DNA of 64,000 nucleotides. Source: Lewinellaceae bacterium (GTDB lineage Bacteria; Bacteroidota; Bacteroidia; Chitinophagales; Saprospiraceae). Below are positions 52,901 through 61,389 of this stretch, in pieces. Both the position numbers and the translations under genes were made by a program. The stretch is taken from assembly GCA_020636225.1 (NCBI GenBank), contig JACJYI010000002.1, positions 906,843 through 970,842 on the forward strand, in the 5' to 3' direction. The number at the start of each line of letters is the position of its first letter. Within the stretch, counting starts at the first letter, position 1. The notes under the pieces were generated by a model. That model was not told the DNA's origin. It did no database searches and worked only from the letters and a program-made list of their open reading frames with translations.

Positions 52901-54270
52901 GCCAGATGCCGGCCAACGGCAAATATGACCTGGATGTCACCCTCAACTATACCAATGGCCCCGGCGGCAACATCACCGTCACCCTGGGTACTGGTGAATC
53001 AACTTCGGTAGCCACCACGGCCGGAGATGGTTCGGTGACTGCCTCCTTCACCGGACTGGCCAACAGTGGACAAAGTGGTATCTCGGTCTCGGCCGTCTTT
53101 GAAGATGATGCCAATTGCTCGGCGGCCGCAACCTATGATGCCCCGGCAGATTGCTGTCCTGGTACAACCTATGAGATCTGCCCGGGTGAAAGCTACACCC
53201 TTGAAGTGGAGTCCGGCCTTGGCCTGACCAATATCCAGTGGTATAAAGATGGAGTGGCCATTCCGGCTCCGGAAGGCACGCAATCCAGCTATGTCGCCAC
53301 CATGATCGGTTCCTATTCCTATACAGCCGAGGATGCCTCCGGATGTCCGTTTGCCCTTTGCTGTCCGGTGGTCATCGTGGAAAGCATGAACTGCTGCATG
53401 ATCGACATTGTCTCCGTCAACACCACCGACTGCTTCACCGGGGTGTACGACATTACGGTGGAAGTGATGTACGAACTCACTACCCCGGCCAACCTCATTG
53501 TGGAGATCAACGGCGACTCGTATTCCTTTGCACTTGCCGGGTTGTCCGGTACGGAATCATTTGTGGTGACCGGTCTGACCTGTGCCTCTACCAGTGGCAA
53601 TAGTGTCGATGTCCTGGTGTACAATGAGGATGACCCCACCTGTGCCGACCAGGCCAGCGATGCCTATCAGATCCCGCAATTGATCGTCGATCTGGGCGAC
53701 CTGCCCGCACCCTACCCCACCCTGATTGCCAGTGGAGGCCCCTTCCACACCCTCACACCCCAGCTCTTTCTGGGTACCTGTGTGGACAATGAACTGGATG
53801 GCCAACCCGCTCCTCTGGCTGGTCGCACCATCGGTGGGGATGACCAGGGTGCCCAACAGATGTTCACCTACGGCACCTGTACTGTTGCCAACGACGATGA
53901 AAACGGCCTGCTCACCGTGACGGAGATCGCCCCGGGTAGTCCGCTGAGCCTGTGCCTGACCGCTACAAATACCTTTGGGCTGCCGGCCTTCCTCACCGCC
54001 TGGATCGACTGGAACGGCAATGGTGTCCTCGAAGCGGCAGAGCAAGTGGTCAACACCACTGTGCCGAGTGGCCCGGCCTACAGCCAGTGCCTCACTCTGA
54101 CGGTGCCGACAACAGCGATCAAGGATCAGGACCTGGGCCTGCGTGTCCGTCTCAACCTCTTTGCCCCGGCCGGGCCGACCGGACTGGCCATCGGAGGGGA
54201 GGTGGAGGACTATATGATCCGGGTGACTTGTCCGGAAGAGTCCTGTCTGCCAGCGCAGAGTAGCCGGTAG
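49906..54270 (+). CDS. SdrD_B/propeller/GEVED surface protein with Cys-Pro tail
   Basis: A 1454-residue exported protein, paralogue of the 759-residue protein. Signal peptide to LKAQ; a first SdrD_B-like domain; a propeller-like region (GVTWGIAYDKRRSVAYASAV, FRPWGLTYHQNKLYAG); an SdrD_B domain at ~600-736. A Cys-containing domain follows (ETLGWQSSPLACGANPG...), then a CshA/Ig-like series, and finally DLGDLPAPYPTL...GGPFHTL and a GEVED domain (FLTAWIDWNGNGVLEA...GGEVEDYMIRV). It ends CPEESC plus seven residues; no T9SS domain. Likely exported and surface-attached. Confidence 0.85.
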   Translation: MRHIYTLLLITFISNLSLKAQVSGTVYLELPVNGAVLNTYGVKDANEPGVEGVTVTITDATGTITSQTTASDGTWSDPVATFPIRVEFSWSNLPWLFSAPFGSNSPTSVQFFNSPNSSVNCGLQDPSHFSSTENPVMIIPAYVAGPNNGNGSGEPAVYGFNYLSSGDTHNDHYAGPTISEIGVTWGIAYDKRRSVAYASAVAKRHSDFGPEGVSGIYRIDLTDPGNPSLLDGFNLSGLIPTVPNPRTATSFDPGPYSSYDPEIFDLVGKMSFGDLEISSDGQFLFAMNLTDRTVYQINISNLPTPLTASDIQPLGIEQDLNPGCSNNDFRPWGLTYHQNKLYAGVVCTGQTSQDLNDLSASIFEYDFVTSSWSLFFGPFSINYLKGATEGGGNGVDNRWNCWVDNFYNLDDDGNPNSTGDRIGFPQPILSDLLFDVDGSLILGFTDRTANQAGRNNRGTDSGDGNLYSCDSGGDILRICLINGAYVVEGSASSCDTPLDPSDPNSNADRGINNQEYYWGDYTAGLSHFETTQGALAILPGTNEVATSAMVPINQRTGGIRWLNNSSGETTRSYEIIDLSSSQGGFAKANSLGDLETLLDPAPLEIGNRIWTDTDNDGIQDADEAGIDGIVVKLFKNGTQVGQTTTANGGQWYFNASNVTMNGAAGLEYDMDYIIRVESGDFPSGLNLTTTNVGGPGQPDVRDSDAALVSGNAEIAYTTGGPGENDHTLDMGFAAAASGCPSAFTPSDFETLGWQSSPLACGANPGNTSQSFPNWEGTGVTATFTYSTNMWDGDAPNVYKSADDPPSGCDPQSSMGINDVHCASNYWGSLRWTNNEMNTGETTMEVTFDQPVFLDLARIGSLSVLTNGMGVDAWEWVRFRAYDAANNIVPITPANGTGAYMDCSNNITPGEVNFVSDGNGGLYINTTNIVKQDLGLYAHADIEIPGTPITRIAVDHWASVSDTDESVRTARKSSIILNVLCISPAPVSGCDLQVQATPTCQMPANGKYDLDVTLNYTNGPGGNITVTLGTGESTSVATTAGDGSVTASFTGLANSGQSGISVSAVFEDDANCSAAATYDAPADCCPGTTYEICPGESYTLEVESGLGLTNIQWYKDGVAIPAPEGTQSSYVATMIGSYSYTAEDASGCPFALCCPVVIVESMNCCMIDIVSVNTTDCFTGVYDITVEVMYELTTPANLIVEINGDSYSFALAGLSGTESFVVTGLTCASTSGNSVDVLVYNEDDPTCADQASDAYQIPQLIVDLGDLPAPYPTLIASGGPFHTLTPQLFLGTCVDNELDGQPAPLAGRTIGGDDQGAQQMFTYGTCTVANDDENGLLTVTEIAPGSPLSLCLTATNTFGLPAFLTAWIDWNGNGVLEAAEQVVNTTVPSGPAYSQCLTLTVPTTAIKDQDLGLRVRLNLFAPAGPTGLAIGGEVEDYMIRVTCPEESCLPAQSSR
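51700..52112 (+). repeat. 413-bp near-identical SdrD_B block, copy 2
   Basis: Second copy of 49427-49839, inside the 1454-residue gene. Suggests recent gene conversion or domain duplication. Confidence 0.92.
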
Positions 54271-54349
54271 TCGCACCAGGAAATTGTGGACAAGAAAGTG
54301 TATCAGGAACTGGTCCGGATTGAACAAGTGATCGGTTCCATACATCTGC

Positions 54350-54382
54350 CAGAAGCCAGGCCTTACAGAGGTCTGGCTTCTG
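54350..54382 (+). terminator. Hairpin after the 1454-residue gene
   Basis: A 13-bp stem (CAGAAGCCAGGCC / GGTCTGGCTTCTG, one wobble pair) with loop TTACAGA, 79 bases after the stop. No T-run. Confidence 0.6.
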
Positions 54383-55007
54383 TGTAGAAAGGACAACCAA
54401 TGACAAGAACGCTGCAATGATGATGACCAGGATTCAGCTTTCGATCGATGGCATAGTCTCCCCGACAGGATCACGGGCTAGTCAATAAGCGATGATGCCT
54501 GTTCTGCTCACCACGTGACAGGCCGTGTATTGGGGTGTCCATGTCCTTCAGCCTGAAACTACCTGGTGTGCTTCCCAAATGATCTCCAGAGTCGGGCTTT
54601 GGTCGGAGGGAAAAATGGACTTCCTTCCATGGCCAGATTCTAGGGAGAGGGAGCTCTTATGGTCTGGTGATGATCCATGTACGCACCATTCATACCTCAC
54701 CCTCCCTTATGACCAGGTGGAGTATGAGCCCTCTCCCATTTTCTGGTGGAGAAGTCTCAGGGTGGTTATCCTGGATGCCATGATCTGTACCATCGACAAC
54801 ACCAGATGGCATGATAATTGAGAGAATTTTTTTCAAGGAAGCTACTTCAAACAAGATGCGTCATCCAACGATTGAACTGCAAGGCAGCCATCCTGGACGA
54901 TATCTTGAAGCGGCCCATGGAATGCCATTCAAATCTTCATTGGGTTCAATTTGGGTTAAGTCAAGGAGTTGCCATGGATTCATTTGATTGGATTCAATGG
55001 TTCCAAC
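54383..55007. other. Spacer without a supported gene
   Basis: About 625 bases before the metalloprotease gene. A 98-codon plus frame at 54525-54821 has Trp/Cys-rich, unlikely composition. No promoter match or RNA was recognised. Confidence 0.4.
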
Positions 55008-57149
55008 ATGTCACCCACTAATCAGCGCCGGAATTCTGACCGGAGTGAATATCGCTTCATTCCTTTCCGCAGGTCAATGGCCCTGCTCTCGCTATGGTGC
55101 ATGGTGGTTTCGGGATATGGTCAGATTTTGCCATTACCTCTCGACCATTTGATTCGCACTAGCCAACAGCAGATGATCGGTCAACCCACCAGCTACCGGG
55201 TCGTCAAAGATCACCGGGATGGCATGATCTATACCATCTGGACAATTCAGATAGAGGCCTGGTTCTCTGCGGATGGGTCAGTTCATCCACTGGTGGAGGT
55301 CATCACTCCCGGTGGCCGATTGGAACACGAAGAAGTGCACTTGTGCCCCATGGACGAATGGGAACTGGGAAGAACCTATCTGTTTCTCACCCAACCTGCC
55401 CGATCATCGCTGGCACCGTTCGGACTGGAGTCCTATCCGTTGCTGGAGCCAGTGGCTCCGGTTCAGGGAACCCTTTGCAGGGAACAAGCCGGTTATGCCG
55501 ATGGCTACAGCCGCAGCTATGTGAAGGAGTCGGACCTGGTGACACAAATAGAAAATCTGTCCGGCACGCGCGCCATTCAACCTGACGGGTCGGCCTATCA
55601 ACCCGGCCAACATGAGGACATGGAAGCCTCATTGCGCATGGCCAACATCACCAACATCATTGACATCAGTGGCTCCCAGGGCCCATTTTATGGTGGACTG
55701 GCTGATGCACAAGAAGAGATCCTGATCCTGGGCAGTGGGTTTGGTACATCAGGAACGATCTACTTTGCCAATGCTGATAATGGTGGAATGTCCAATGTGA
55801 CCACCTTGTCCAGCAATGGTGAAGAAGTGATGATGTGGAAAAATGATTCTATACGGGTGAAGGTGCACAAGAAAGCGACTACCGGAAACATACGGGTCAA
55901 TACCAGCAATAATGTGGCACGCACCATCGATTGGGCCCTGAACCCTACCTCCTCAGGTGGTAATCGGGTGCAGGTCGAGCTGGTCGATCAAAACGGAAAT
56001 GGCGGCTATACCCTTTCTTACCATCAGAATATTATCAATACATCGGGCGCCAAGGATGCCTTGAACGAGGCAGTTGAAGCCTGGAGATGCGGGTCACTGG
56101 TCAACTGGGAGGTGGACGACAGCGGGGTGACCAACGGCTGGAACCTCAATGACGGGGTGAACAGCATCCTGTTTGACAACAATATCCCCCAGGGCGTCTT
56201 GGGGCAGGCTCAATACAGTTACTTATGCAATGTCCAGGGCAATTGCCGGGTGTGCTACCTCCAAGAGTTCGGCATACGCTTCCCTACTTCTGTGACTATC
56301 GAACTTTTCCCGGGCTTCCCGATCGAATATCAATGGCGTTTTATTGATGATCCCGGTGGATTATGGTATGACTTCCCCTCAGTGGCGCTGCATGAACTCG
56401 GGCATGTCCATGGGTTGAACCATGGTGTGACCACTGATGTGATGTATTATTCACTGCTGAACAATATCGAAAAAAGCGTTCTGACCTCGCATGCGGAGGA
56501 GGCAGGCGAATATGTCATGGCTGAAAGCGTGGATGTGAATTGCCTGACCCCGCCCGATCCCATGATCGCACTGCTACAGGCAGATTGTGAATTGCAAGCC
56601 CAACCTCTGGCAGTGGAACTCCTATCATTCCGTGGAGAGGTACAAGGAAAAGACCATCTCCTGACCTGGGAAACCGCCTCTGAAGTGAATACCGAGGCGT
56701 TCAACCTGGAATGGCAACATGGCGACCATGGAAGATTTCAAGAAATCCAGACGACACCACCATCCGGCACAAGCAACTCCGGTTCTTTCTATTCGTTTGT
56801 CCATCGTTCTGCTGGACCCGGCACGCATTATTACCGTTTGTCTGAGTTGGAGACAAATGGAAAAACCCATTATCTGGGCATTATTGCCCTGGATCAGCCA
56901 GGAGTTGGACTGACCCTCTTTCCCCAACCCGCTTCGGGCATCCTGAGCATCATGAATGGGGATCATCCCAGTCAGGTGGTAACCTTGCAGATCCGGGATG
57001 TGTCGGGACGGTTGGTTGATACCCACTCACTGATATTACCGGAAAAGGATCAGGTATCCATTGACATTTCTTCTCTTACATCTGGAATATATACTTTTGA
57101 TGTCACCGGACCTTCTATAAGACAAACAATGCCGTTACTCGTGAAATAG
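55008..57149 (+). CDS. Matrixin-like metalloprotease with IPT/TIG and T9SS domains
   Basis: A 713-residue exported protease with the ATG at 55008 (others at 54969 and 55077). A hydrophobic signal (MALLSLWCMVVSGYG) is followed by a propeptide-like region and an IPT/TIG domain (EEILILGSGFGTSGTIYFAN). The catalytic domain has the matrixin zinc motif HELGHVHGLNH and a Met-turn (DVMYYS). A short linker leads to a beta domain (LLSFRGEVQGKDHLLTWETASEVN) and a type A T9SS C-terminal domain (LFPQPASGILSI...LTSGIYTFDV). Unlike the giants it has a clear T9SS signal. It could process neighbouring surface proteins; that is inference. Confidence 0.88.
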   Translation: MSPTNQRRNSDRSEYRFIPFRRSMALLSLWCMVVSGYGQILPLPLDHLIRTSQQQMIGQPTSYRVVKDHRDGMIYTIWTIQIEAWFSADGSVHPLVEVITPGGRLEHEEVHLCPMDEWELGRTYLFLTQPARSSLAPFGLESYPLLEPVAPVQGTLCREQAGYADGYSRSYVKESDLVTQIENLSGTRAIQPDGSAYQPGQHEDMEASLRMANITNIIDISGSQGPFYGGLADAQEEILILGSGFGTSGTIYFANADNGGMSNVTTLSSNGEEVMMWKNDSIRVKVHKKATTGNIRVNTSNNVARTIDWALNPTSSGGNRVQVELVDQNGNGGYTLSYHQNIINTSGAKDALNEAVEAWRCGSLVNWEVDDSGVTNGWNLNDGVNSILFDNNIPQGVLGQAQYSYLCNVQGNCRVCYLQEFGIRFPTSVTIELFPGFPIEYQWRFIDDPGGLWYDFPSVALHELGHVHGLNHGVTTDVMYYSLLNNIEKSVLTSHAEEAGEYVMAESVDVNCLTPPDPMIALLQADCELQAQPLAVELLSFRGEVQGKDHLLTWETASEVNTEAFNLEWQHGDHGRFQEIQTTPPSGTSNSGSFYSFVHRSAGPGTHYYRLSELETNGKTHYLGIIALDQPGVGLTLFPQPASGILSIMNGDHPSQVVTLQIRDVSGRLVDTHSLILPEKDQVSIDISSLTSGIYTFDVTGPSIRQTMPLLVK

Positions 57150-57633
57150 GAACTCTCGAATGGAGCAGGATCATATGTGGGGGCAGGGTTACCCCTTCAG
57201 TCCTGAGGTATCTGGAGAACCGGATAAAAGGCATTGATCCTTCTGCTTCCCAAACAATATCATGTCACGATAGACAGCTGGACAAGGAGGCTGATCCGTC
57301 CTTTGGGTTCTTGTTTGTTGCAAGGCGAGATGGTCACGTGTGATGACATAGAGAAAATCCTGTTGGTCTTGCAAGCAAGAGTCTATATAGGAAAAGGCCA
57401 TGCCCGGGAAGGACATGACCTGAAAAACCTCTACAAGCACAGTGGTTGTCGGGATGTTCTTGTTACTGCCCCGCCTGAGGGGCAAGGATGCAAGGCAGAC
57501 ATCCTTATGTAGGCCATAGCAAATCACATGCCAATTATCTTAATATGTATTCAGAGGTCAGCCAGGCACTTCAGGGCTCGAGGAGGAGATGATCGGCAGC
57601 CGGCTGTAAAAAAGGGACAATCAAAGGTCAAGA
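57150..57633. other. Convergent spacer without a supported gene
   Basis: A 112-codon minus frame (57189-57527) exists but shows no family resemblance. No terminator hairpin was identified. Confidence 0.4.
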
Positions 57634-58662
57634 TCACCGACCTTCGGCAAGAGAGTAAGTGGTATCAGGAGACAGGGTATGGAGAAAGCTCACAATATGA
57701 TCAACTTCTTCATCCGTCAGATTCTGGTTCAATTGGATCTTACCCATGATCCAGACAGCTTCCTCCAGGGTCTCCACTGATCCATCATGAAAATAGGGTG
57801 CCGTTTGGCTGACCAGACGCAAGGGAGCCACCCGGAATACCCTGTCATCAGAAGGATTTTTCGTAATACCTGCCAGTCCTTTATCCACGGAATCGGATCC
57901 GGTAAAGGGTTCATAGTCTCTGAAAATACCGAACCGTTGAAACTGTTGCCCACCCACCGCCGGACCACTATGACAGGGTACACATCCCTTGCTCAGGAAA
58001 AGATCCAGACCTTTCTTTTCACGGGAAGTAAGCGCATCGCCATCCCCTTTCAAAAAGGCATCGAACCGGGTCGGCAAGACGACTGTTTGAAGGAAAGTGG
58101 TTAATGCCTGACCAACCTGAACCTGAACATCCTCAGAAATTTCACCAGGAAAGGCCGAATGGAAGAGACGGGACAAGGTGTCACTTTGGAGGATCATGTC
58201 CATCATCGTGTTTGCAGGCAATCCACCCATTTCGTTCGGATTGGCCAACGAAGCCTGCACCTGAGCGGCCAATGTCGTATGTTTCCCCTCCCAGGAATGT
58301 CGGGTCAAATAGGATTGATGGGCGATGGGAGGAGTATTCCTAGCACCCATTCGTCCGAATACACCACGGGAGCGACTGAGGTGATCTACTCCTGCGGATT
58401 CTATCCGATGGCATGACTGACAACTGGTTTTCCCGTCGCCAGAAAGGCCCGGCTCTCGAAATAACCGCTCGCCAAGTTCAACCAAATCCACTAATTCGGC
58501 TGGAGGTTGCGGGTATGGTTCCACTACACCGAGATAGGAATTGGCTTTGTCCATCAAGTCCCGATCAGATACTGTTACAGCGAGAGGATCATGAATAGAT
58601 ACCATCTCCTCCTGTTGACAGGCAATAAAGATGATAGACAAGAAAAGTACTATGAACCTCAT
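57634..58662 (-). CDS. Di-heme cytochrome c peroxidase/MauG-family lipoprotein
   Basis: A 342-residue envelope lipoprotein (MRFIVLFLSIIFIACQQ, lipidated Cys15) with two c-heme motifs, CQSCH (81-85) and CVPCH (227-231). ERLFREPGLSGDGKTSC and NTPPIAH are family landmarks. ATG at 58662 is chosen because the signal starts there; it is one base after the stop of the preceding gene. Last gene of a three-gene operon with a propeller-like lipoprotein and a copper-amine-oxidase-like lipoprotein. Either a peroxidase or a MauG-like protein-modifying enzyme. Confidence 0.9.
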   Translation of the reverse strand: MRFIVLFLSIIFIACQQEEMVSIHDPLAVTVSDRDLMDKANSYLGVVEPYPQPPAELVDLVELGERLFREPGLSGDGKTSCQSCHRIESAGVDHLSRSRGVFGRMGARNTPPIAHQSYLTRHSWEGKHTTLAAQVQASLANPNEMGGLPANTMMDMILQSDTLSRLFHSAFPGEISEDVQVQVGQALTTFLQTVVLPTRFDAFLKGDGDALTSREKKGLDLFLSKGCVPCHSGPAVGGQQFQRFGIFRDYEPFTGSDSVDKGLAGITKNPSDDRVFRVAPLRLVSQTAPYFHDGSVETLEEAVWIMGKIQLNQNLTDEEVDHIVSFLHTLSPDTTYSLAEGR

Positions 58663-58663
58663 C

Positions 58664-59611
58664 TTATTGATTTTCCATGGATAGAAAGGCCCAGGTGTCA
58701 TTCCCAGCCTGGTAAGTGAAGTGATAGAGATGTCGTCGCACATCACTGGCAGCCTGAAGACTGAAACTGAATTCAATCCCTTTGACCTCCATCCGTCCAT
58801 CCGAAAAGAACCTGATCCGATGAGCACAGTCATATGCTGCGCCCTGAATCTGGCTCAAATCTATCTCCAGACGGGGTACCCCTGTCACATGGCCATCCCG
58901 GTCCAATGGAACCGAAAAAATGGCAGGAGTGCGAGCCGAACCGAAATACAGACGTTTTTGGCCTTTTCCGACATGAATGCCCAATCCAACGGCATCCACA
59001 TGTTCCATTTCCACCCGGATTGCACCTGAGGTGCGATCGACACTGATGATCTGGCCATATTGGGTGGAGGCATCACTACCTGCCAATGAACTGGCATAAA
59101 TCCGGTCACTCTCACAATCATAGGCCAGACCGACCACACCAAAAGGGTTGTCCTTTGAAGCTGGCTTGACTGCCGGAACATCCACCCAAAGTTTCATGGA
59201 ACCATCGTGAGAATCGACTTTATAAATCCGGTTCTGTTCATGAGGTGGATTTTCTTCCAGACTGACATAGGGAACTGCAGAGACATAGATATTCCCGTCC
59301 CGATCCAATACATACGGACCCAGGGAACCGGCCGTCGTCCATTGGGGCAAGGTCAGTCGGCGGCCCGGTGGCTGAGCTTCGACAATGGCAAAGCCTTTGA
59401 CTCCTGCACCCTGACGAAGATCAATGGCAAACGGTGGGTTGATCCCGTGTTTAATGGGAAATGCAGGTAGCTGCTGACATGTATTGGCCGGACCATTGCC
59501 CAACCGGGTGGGTTCACCGCCCTGCTGATCACAACCGATCACCAAAAAGGACCAAACCAGAAGGATGGTCTGCCGATGCCTTATGGGAGGAATGGATGTC
59601 GAGCAAATCAT
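58664..59611 (-). CDS. Propeller-like lipoprotein
   Basis: A 315-residue lipoprotein (lipobox VIGC, Cys27). Repeating beta motifs such as YVLDRDGNIYVSAVPY, NRIYKVDSHDGSMKLWVDVP, GVVGLAYDCESDRIYASSLAG and GQIISVDRTSGAIRVEMEHV indicate a beta-propeller of the SMP-30/strictosidine-synthase or NHL type. No catalytic residues can be assigned. The ATG at 59611 overlaps the preceding stop as ATGA. Middle gene of the operon. Methylamine-dehydrogenase heavy chains are also propellers, but no specific similarity is claimed. Confidence 0.75.
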   Translation of the reverse strand: MICSTSIPPIRHRQTILLVWSFLVIGCDQQGGEPTRLGNGPANTCQQLPAFPIKHGINPPFAIDLRQGAGVKGFAIVEAQPPGRRLTLPQWTTAGSLGPYVLDRDGNIYVSAVPYVSLEENPPHEQNRIYKVDSHDGSMKLWVDVPAVKPASKDNPFGVVGLAYDCESDRIYASSLAGSDASTQYGQIISVDRTSGAIRVEMEHVDAVGLGIHVGKGQKRLYFGSARTPAIFSVPLDRDGHVTGVPRLEIDLSQIQGAAYDCAHRIRFFSDGRMEVKGIEFSFSLQAASDVRRHLYHFTYQAGNDTWAFLSMENQ

Positions 59612-61389
59612 TGGGGGTGGCTTTCGATCGGAATAAACAGGGGGCCAACGGTACCAGGCCATGACCTATAAAAGGGCAACCCATTTTGCACTTCAGTCCT
59701 GGCCCAACAGTATTCTGACCCCGGGCGATTATCATTTCGCATTTGGGGTACATACCAGATGATCAGATGTTGATTCTTCAACTCCTCAGGTGTTTCCATA
59801 AAGATCTCCGGGCCTTGTTGTTCATCCGATCGGCAGCATTGGCCCAGTGTAGCCAGATCTTCTTCCCCTTCACCCGGCCGTCGTGCCACGACATAGGTAT
59901 ATGCCCGGTCTCCCCTGCTCCCATCCTGGAACTGCCCCCGATTAGGAACCATCAAATAGCCGCGGTTCTGCCCCAGAATACGGTATTGGGCCCCTTCTGG
60001 AGAATATCGGGTTTGATCGGACTGTAACGACCAGGCCTCCGAGTGGAGAGCTTGCCAGCCACGACCATCCCAGGTATCCATGGTCTGAGGTTCATCCGGT
60101 ACACCGGTAGCCAGGTCAATCCGGAATACAGGCCTGTACCAGGCATTGCCTCCACATCCCAACCCATGATTCACGCCCGCAATCCGAAAGCGCCCATCCA
60201 GGTAGAAATCAAATTGATTCTGATAGTAATAGTTGCAGGCATAGGGCCAAACTGCAGACCGAAAATCCTGAATCAACCTGAATCCCACCACCTCTTGTTC
60301 CGACCAGATCGTATCCAATCGGGGACCATGGAAGGCCACTACTGCTGCTGAACTGAACTGGGGGCATCCCATGGCATCCGTGTATCCGACCACGTCACCG
60401 GATTCATAGCTGACATGCCAATCCATCAGTTTGGCAGAATGAATGACTGGTTGTCCTTTCCAGGTCACCTGATGGATTTCCAGGCCATCGGAGCCGGTTA
60501 GCGTGGCAGGAATAACCCAGTCAGCTATCAGAAAGGTATCCGTCAAACGACAAAAGTTCTCCATCACATAGGTATTCTCCAACGAACGTTCGGTGACCAT
60601 GGAGGGCTGTTCCTTGCCGGTTGATGGCAAGAGTGTCCATCCCAGCAGTTGTTGATCGGTCAGATCCACCAACGCGGATAGTTGGTGTTCATGATCGGAC
60701 CAGGTCCAGGCCCCAGCCAGATGAAGGGAGCGTTCACACCTCGAATCCTGGTAAACCCCTCCTGTGGCATCCAGACCCATTTGCTCCAGAACCTGGAGAA
60801 ATGCCGGTTGTGAAACAGCCAGGTCATGAACCAGTGCAATCAGGTGATCACCTAGAACGGGCTGGACGACTTTCACACCGTCCATGACCAGGATCTGACG
60901 ATTGCGTACATCCACAATGACTCGCAGGGTCTGGTTGAAAAAATGATTGAACAAGTCCACGCGCCAGAGGTCATTTAGCGAGCCGGACAATTGATAGATA
61001 TGTTGATCAGCCGGTAATGGCCGACCGATAGAAACGACCTCACATCGCAAGGGCTGGCGGGTGGCGGGATGAAAGGCAAATCGTTGAATTTCGGGATGAC
61101 GAAGCACCAATTGCTGAGCCATCTGTTCTTCACTGGTCAGCCCCTCAGAAGGCAGAGTCAATATCGGGAGAGTATCCGCTAGTACCCGAGCAAATCCCTC
61201 CTTCCGGGCAACTGCAGTCGGAGGTAACCGATGTGGCCCCTGATACAACATCGTCCTGGCCGTTCCAACCGCAGAAGAATGATCACCTATCGAGCCCCGG
61301 CATCCTGACCACAGGACGACCAATACCAAGAGGTGGAAGAACAAATGGTTGGGAGAGACCGTCCTGTATGCACATCCGGGGGCTTCCAT
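59608..61389 (-). CDS. Copper-amine-oxidase-like lipoprotein, copper ligands apparently missing
   Basis: A 593-residue lipoprotein with signal ending LWSGC. The second half has the layout of a copper amine oxidase core: GYTDAMGCPQFSSAAVVAFH, then EVVGFRLIQDFRSAVWPYAC followed by NYYYQNQFDFYLDGRF, where true enzymes have the quinone-forming Tyr in NY(D/E). The segment GCGGNAWYRPVFRIDL stands where HxH copper ligands are expected, and no HxPRxEDWP-like third ligand is seen, so copper binding is doubtful. ATG at 61416 is an alternative. First gene of an operon with propeller and di-heme genes. Family assignment is tentative. Confidence 0.5.
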   Translation of the reverse strand: MEAPGCAYRTVSPNHLFFHLLVLVVLWSGCRGSIGDHSSAVGTARTMLYQGPHRLPPTAVARKEGFARVLADTLPILTLPSEGLTSEEQMAQQLVLRHPEIQRFAFHPATRQPLRCEVVSIGRPLPADQHIYQLSGSLNDLWRVDLFNHFFNQTLRVIVDVRNRQILVMDGVKVVQPVLGDHLIALVHDLAVSQPAFLQVLEQMGLDATGGVYQDSRCERSLHLAGAWTWSDHEHQLSALVDLTDQQLLGWTLLPSTGKEQPSMVTERSLENTYVMENFCRLTDTFLIADWVIPATLTGSDGLEIHQVTWKGQPVIHSAKLMDWHVSYESGDVVGYTDAMGCPQFSSAAVVAFHGPRLDTIWSEQEVVGFRLIQDFRSAVWPYACNYYYQNQFDFYLDGRFRIAGVNHGLGCGGNAWYRPVFRIDLATGVPDEPQTMDTWDGRGWQALHSEAWSLQSDQTRYSPEGAQYRILGQNRGYLMVPNRGQFQDGSRGDRAYTYVVARRPGEGEEDLATLGQCCRSDEQQGPEIFMETPEELKNQHLIIWYVPQMRNDNRPGSEYCWARTEVQNGLPFYRSWPGTVGPLFIPIESHPQ

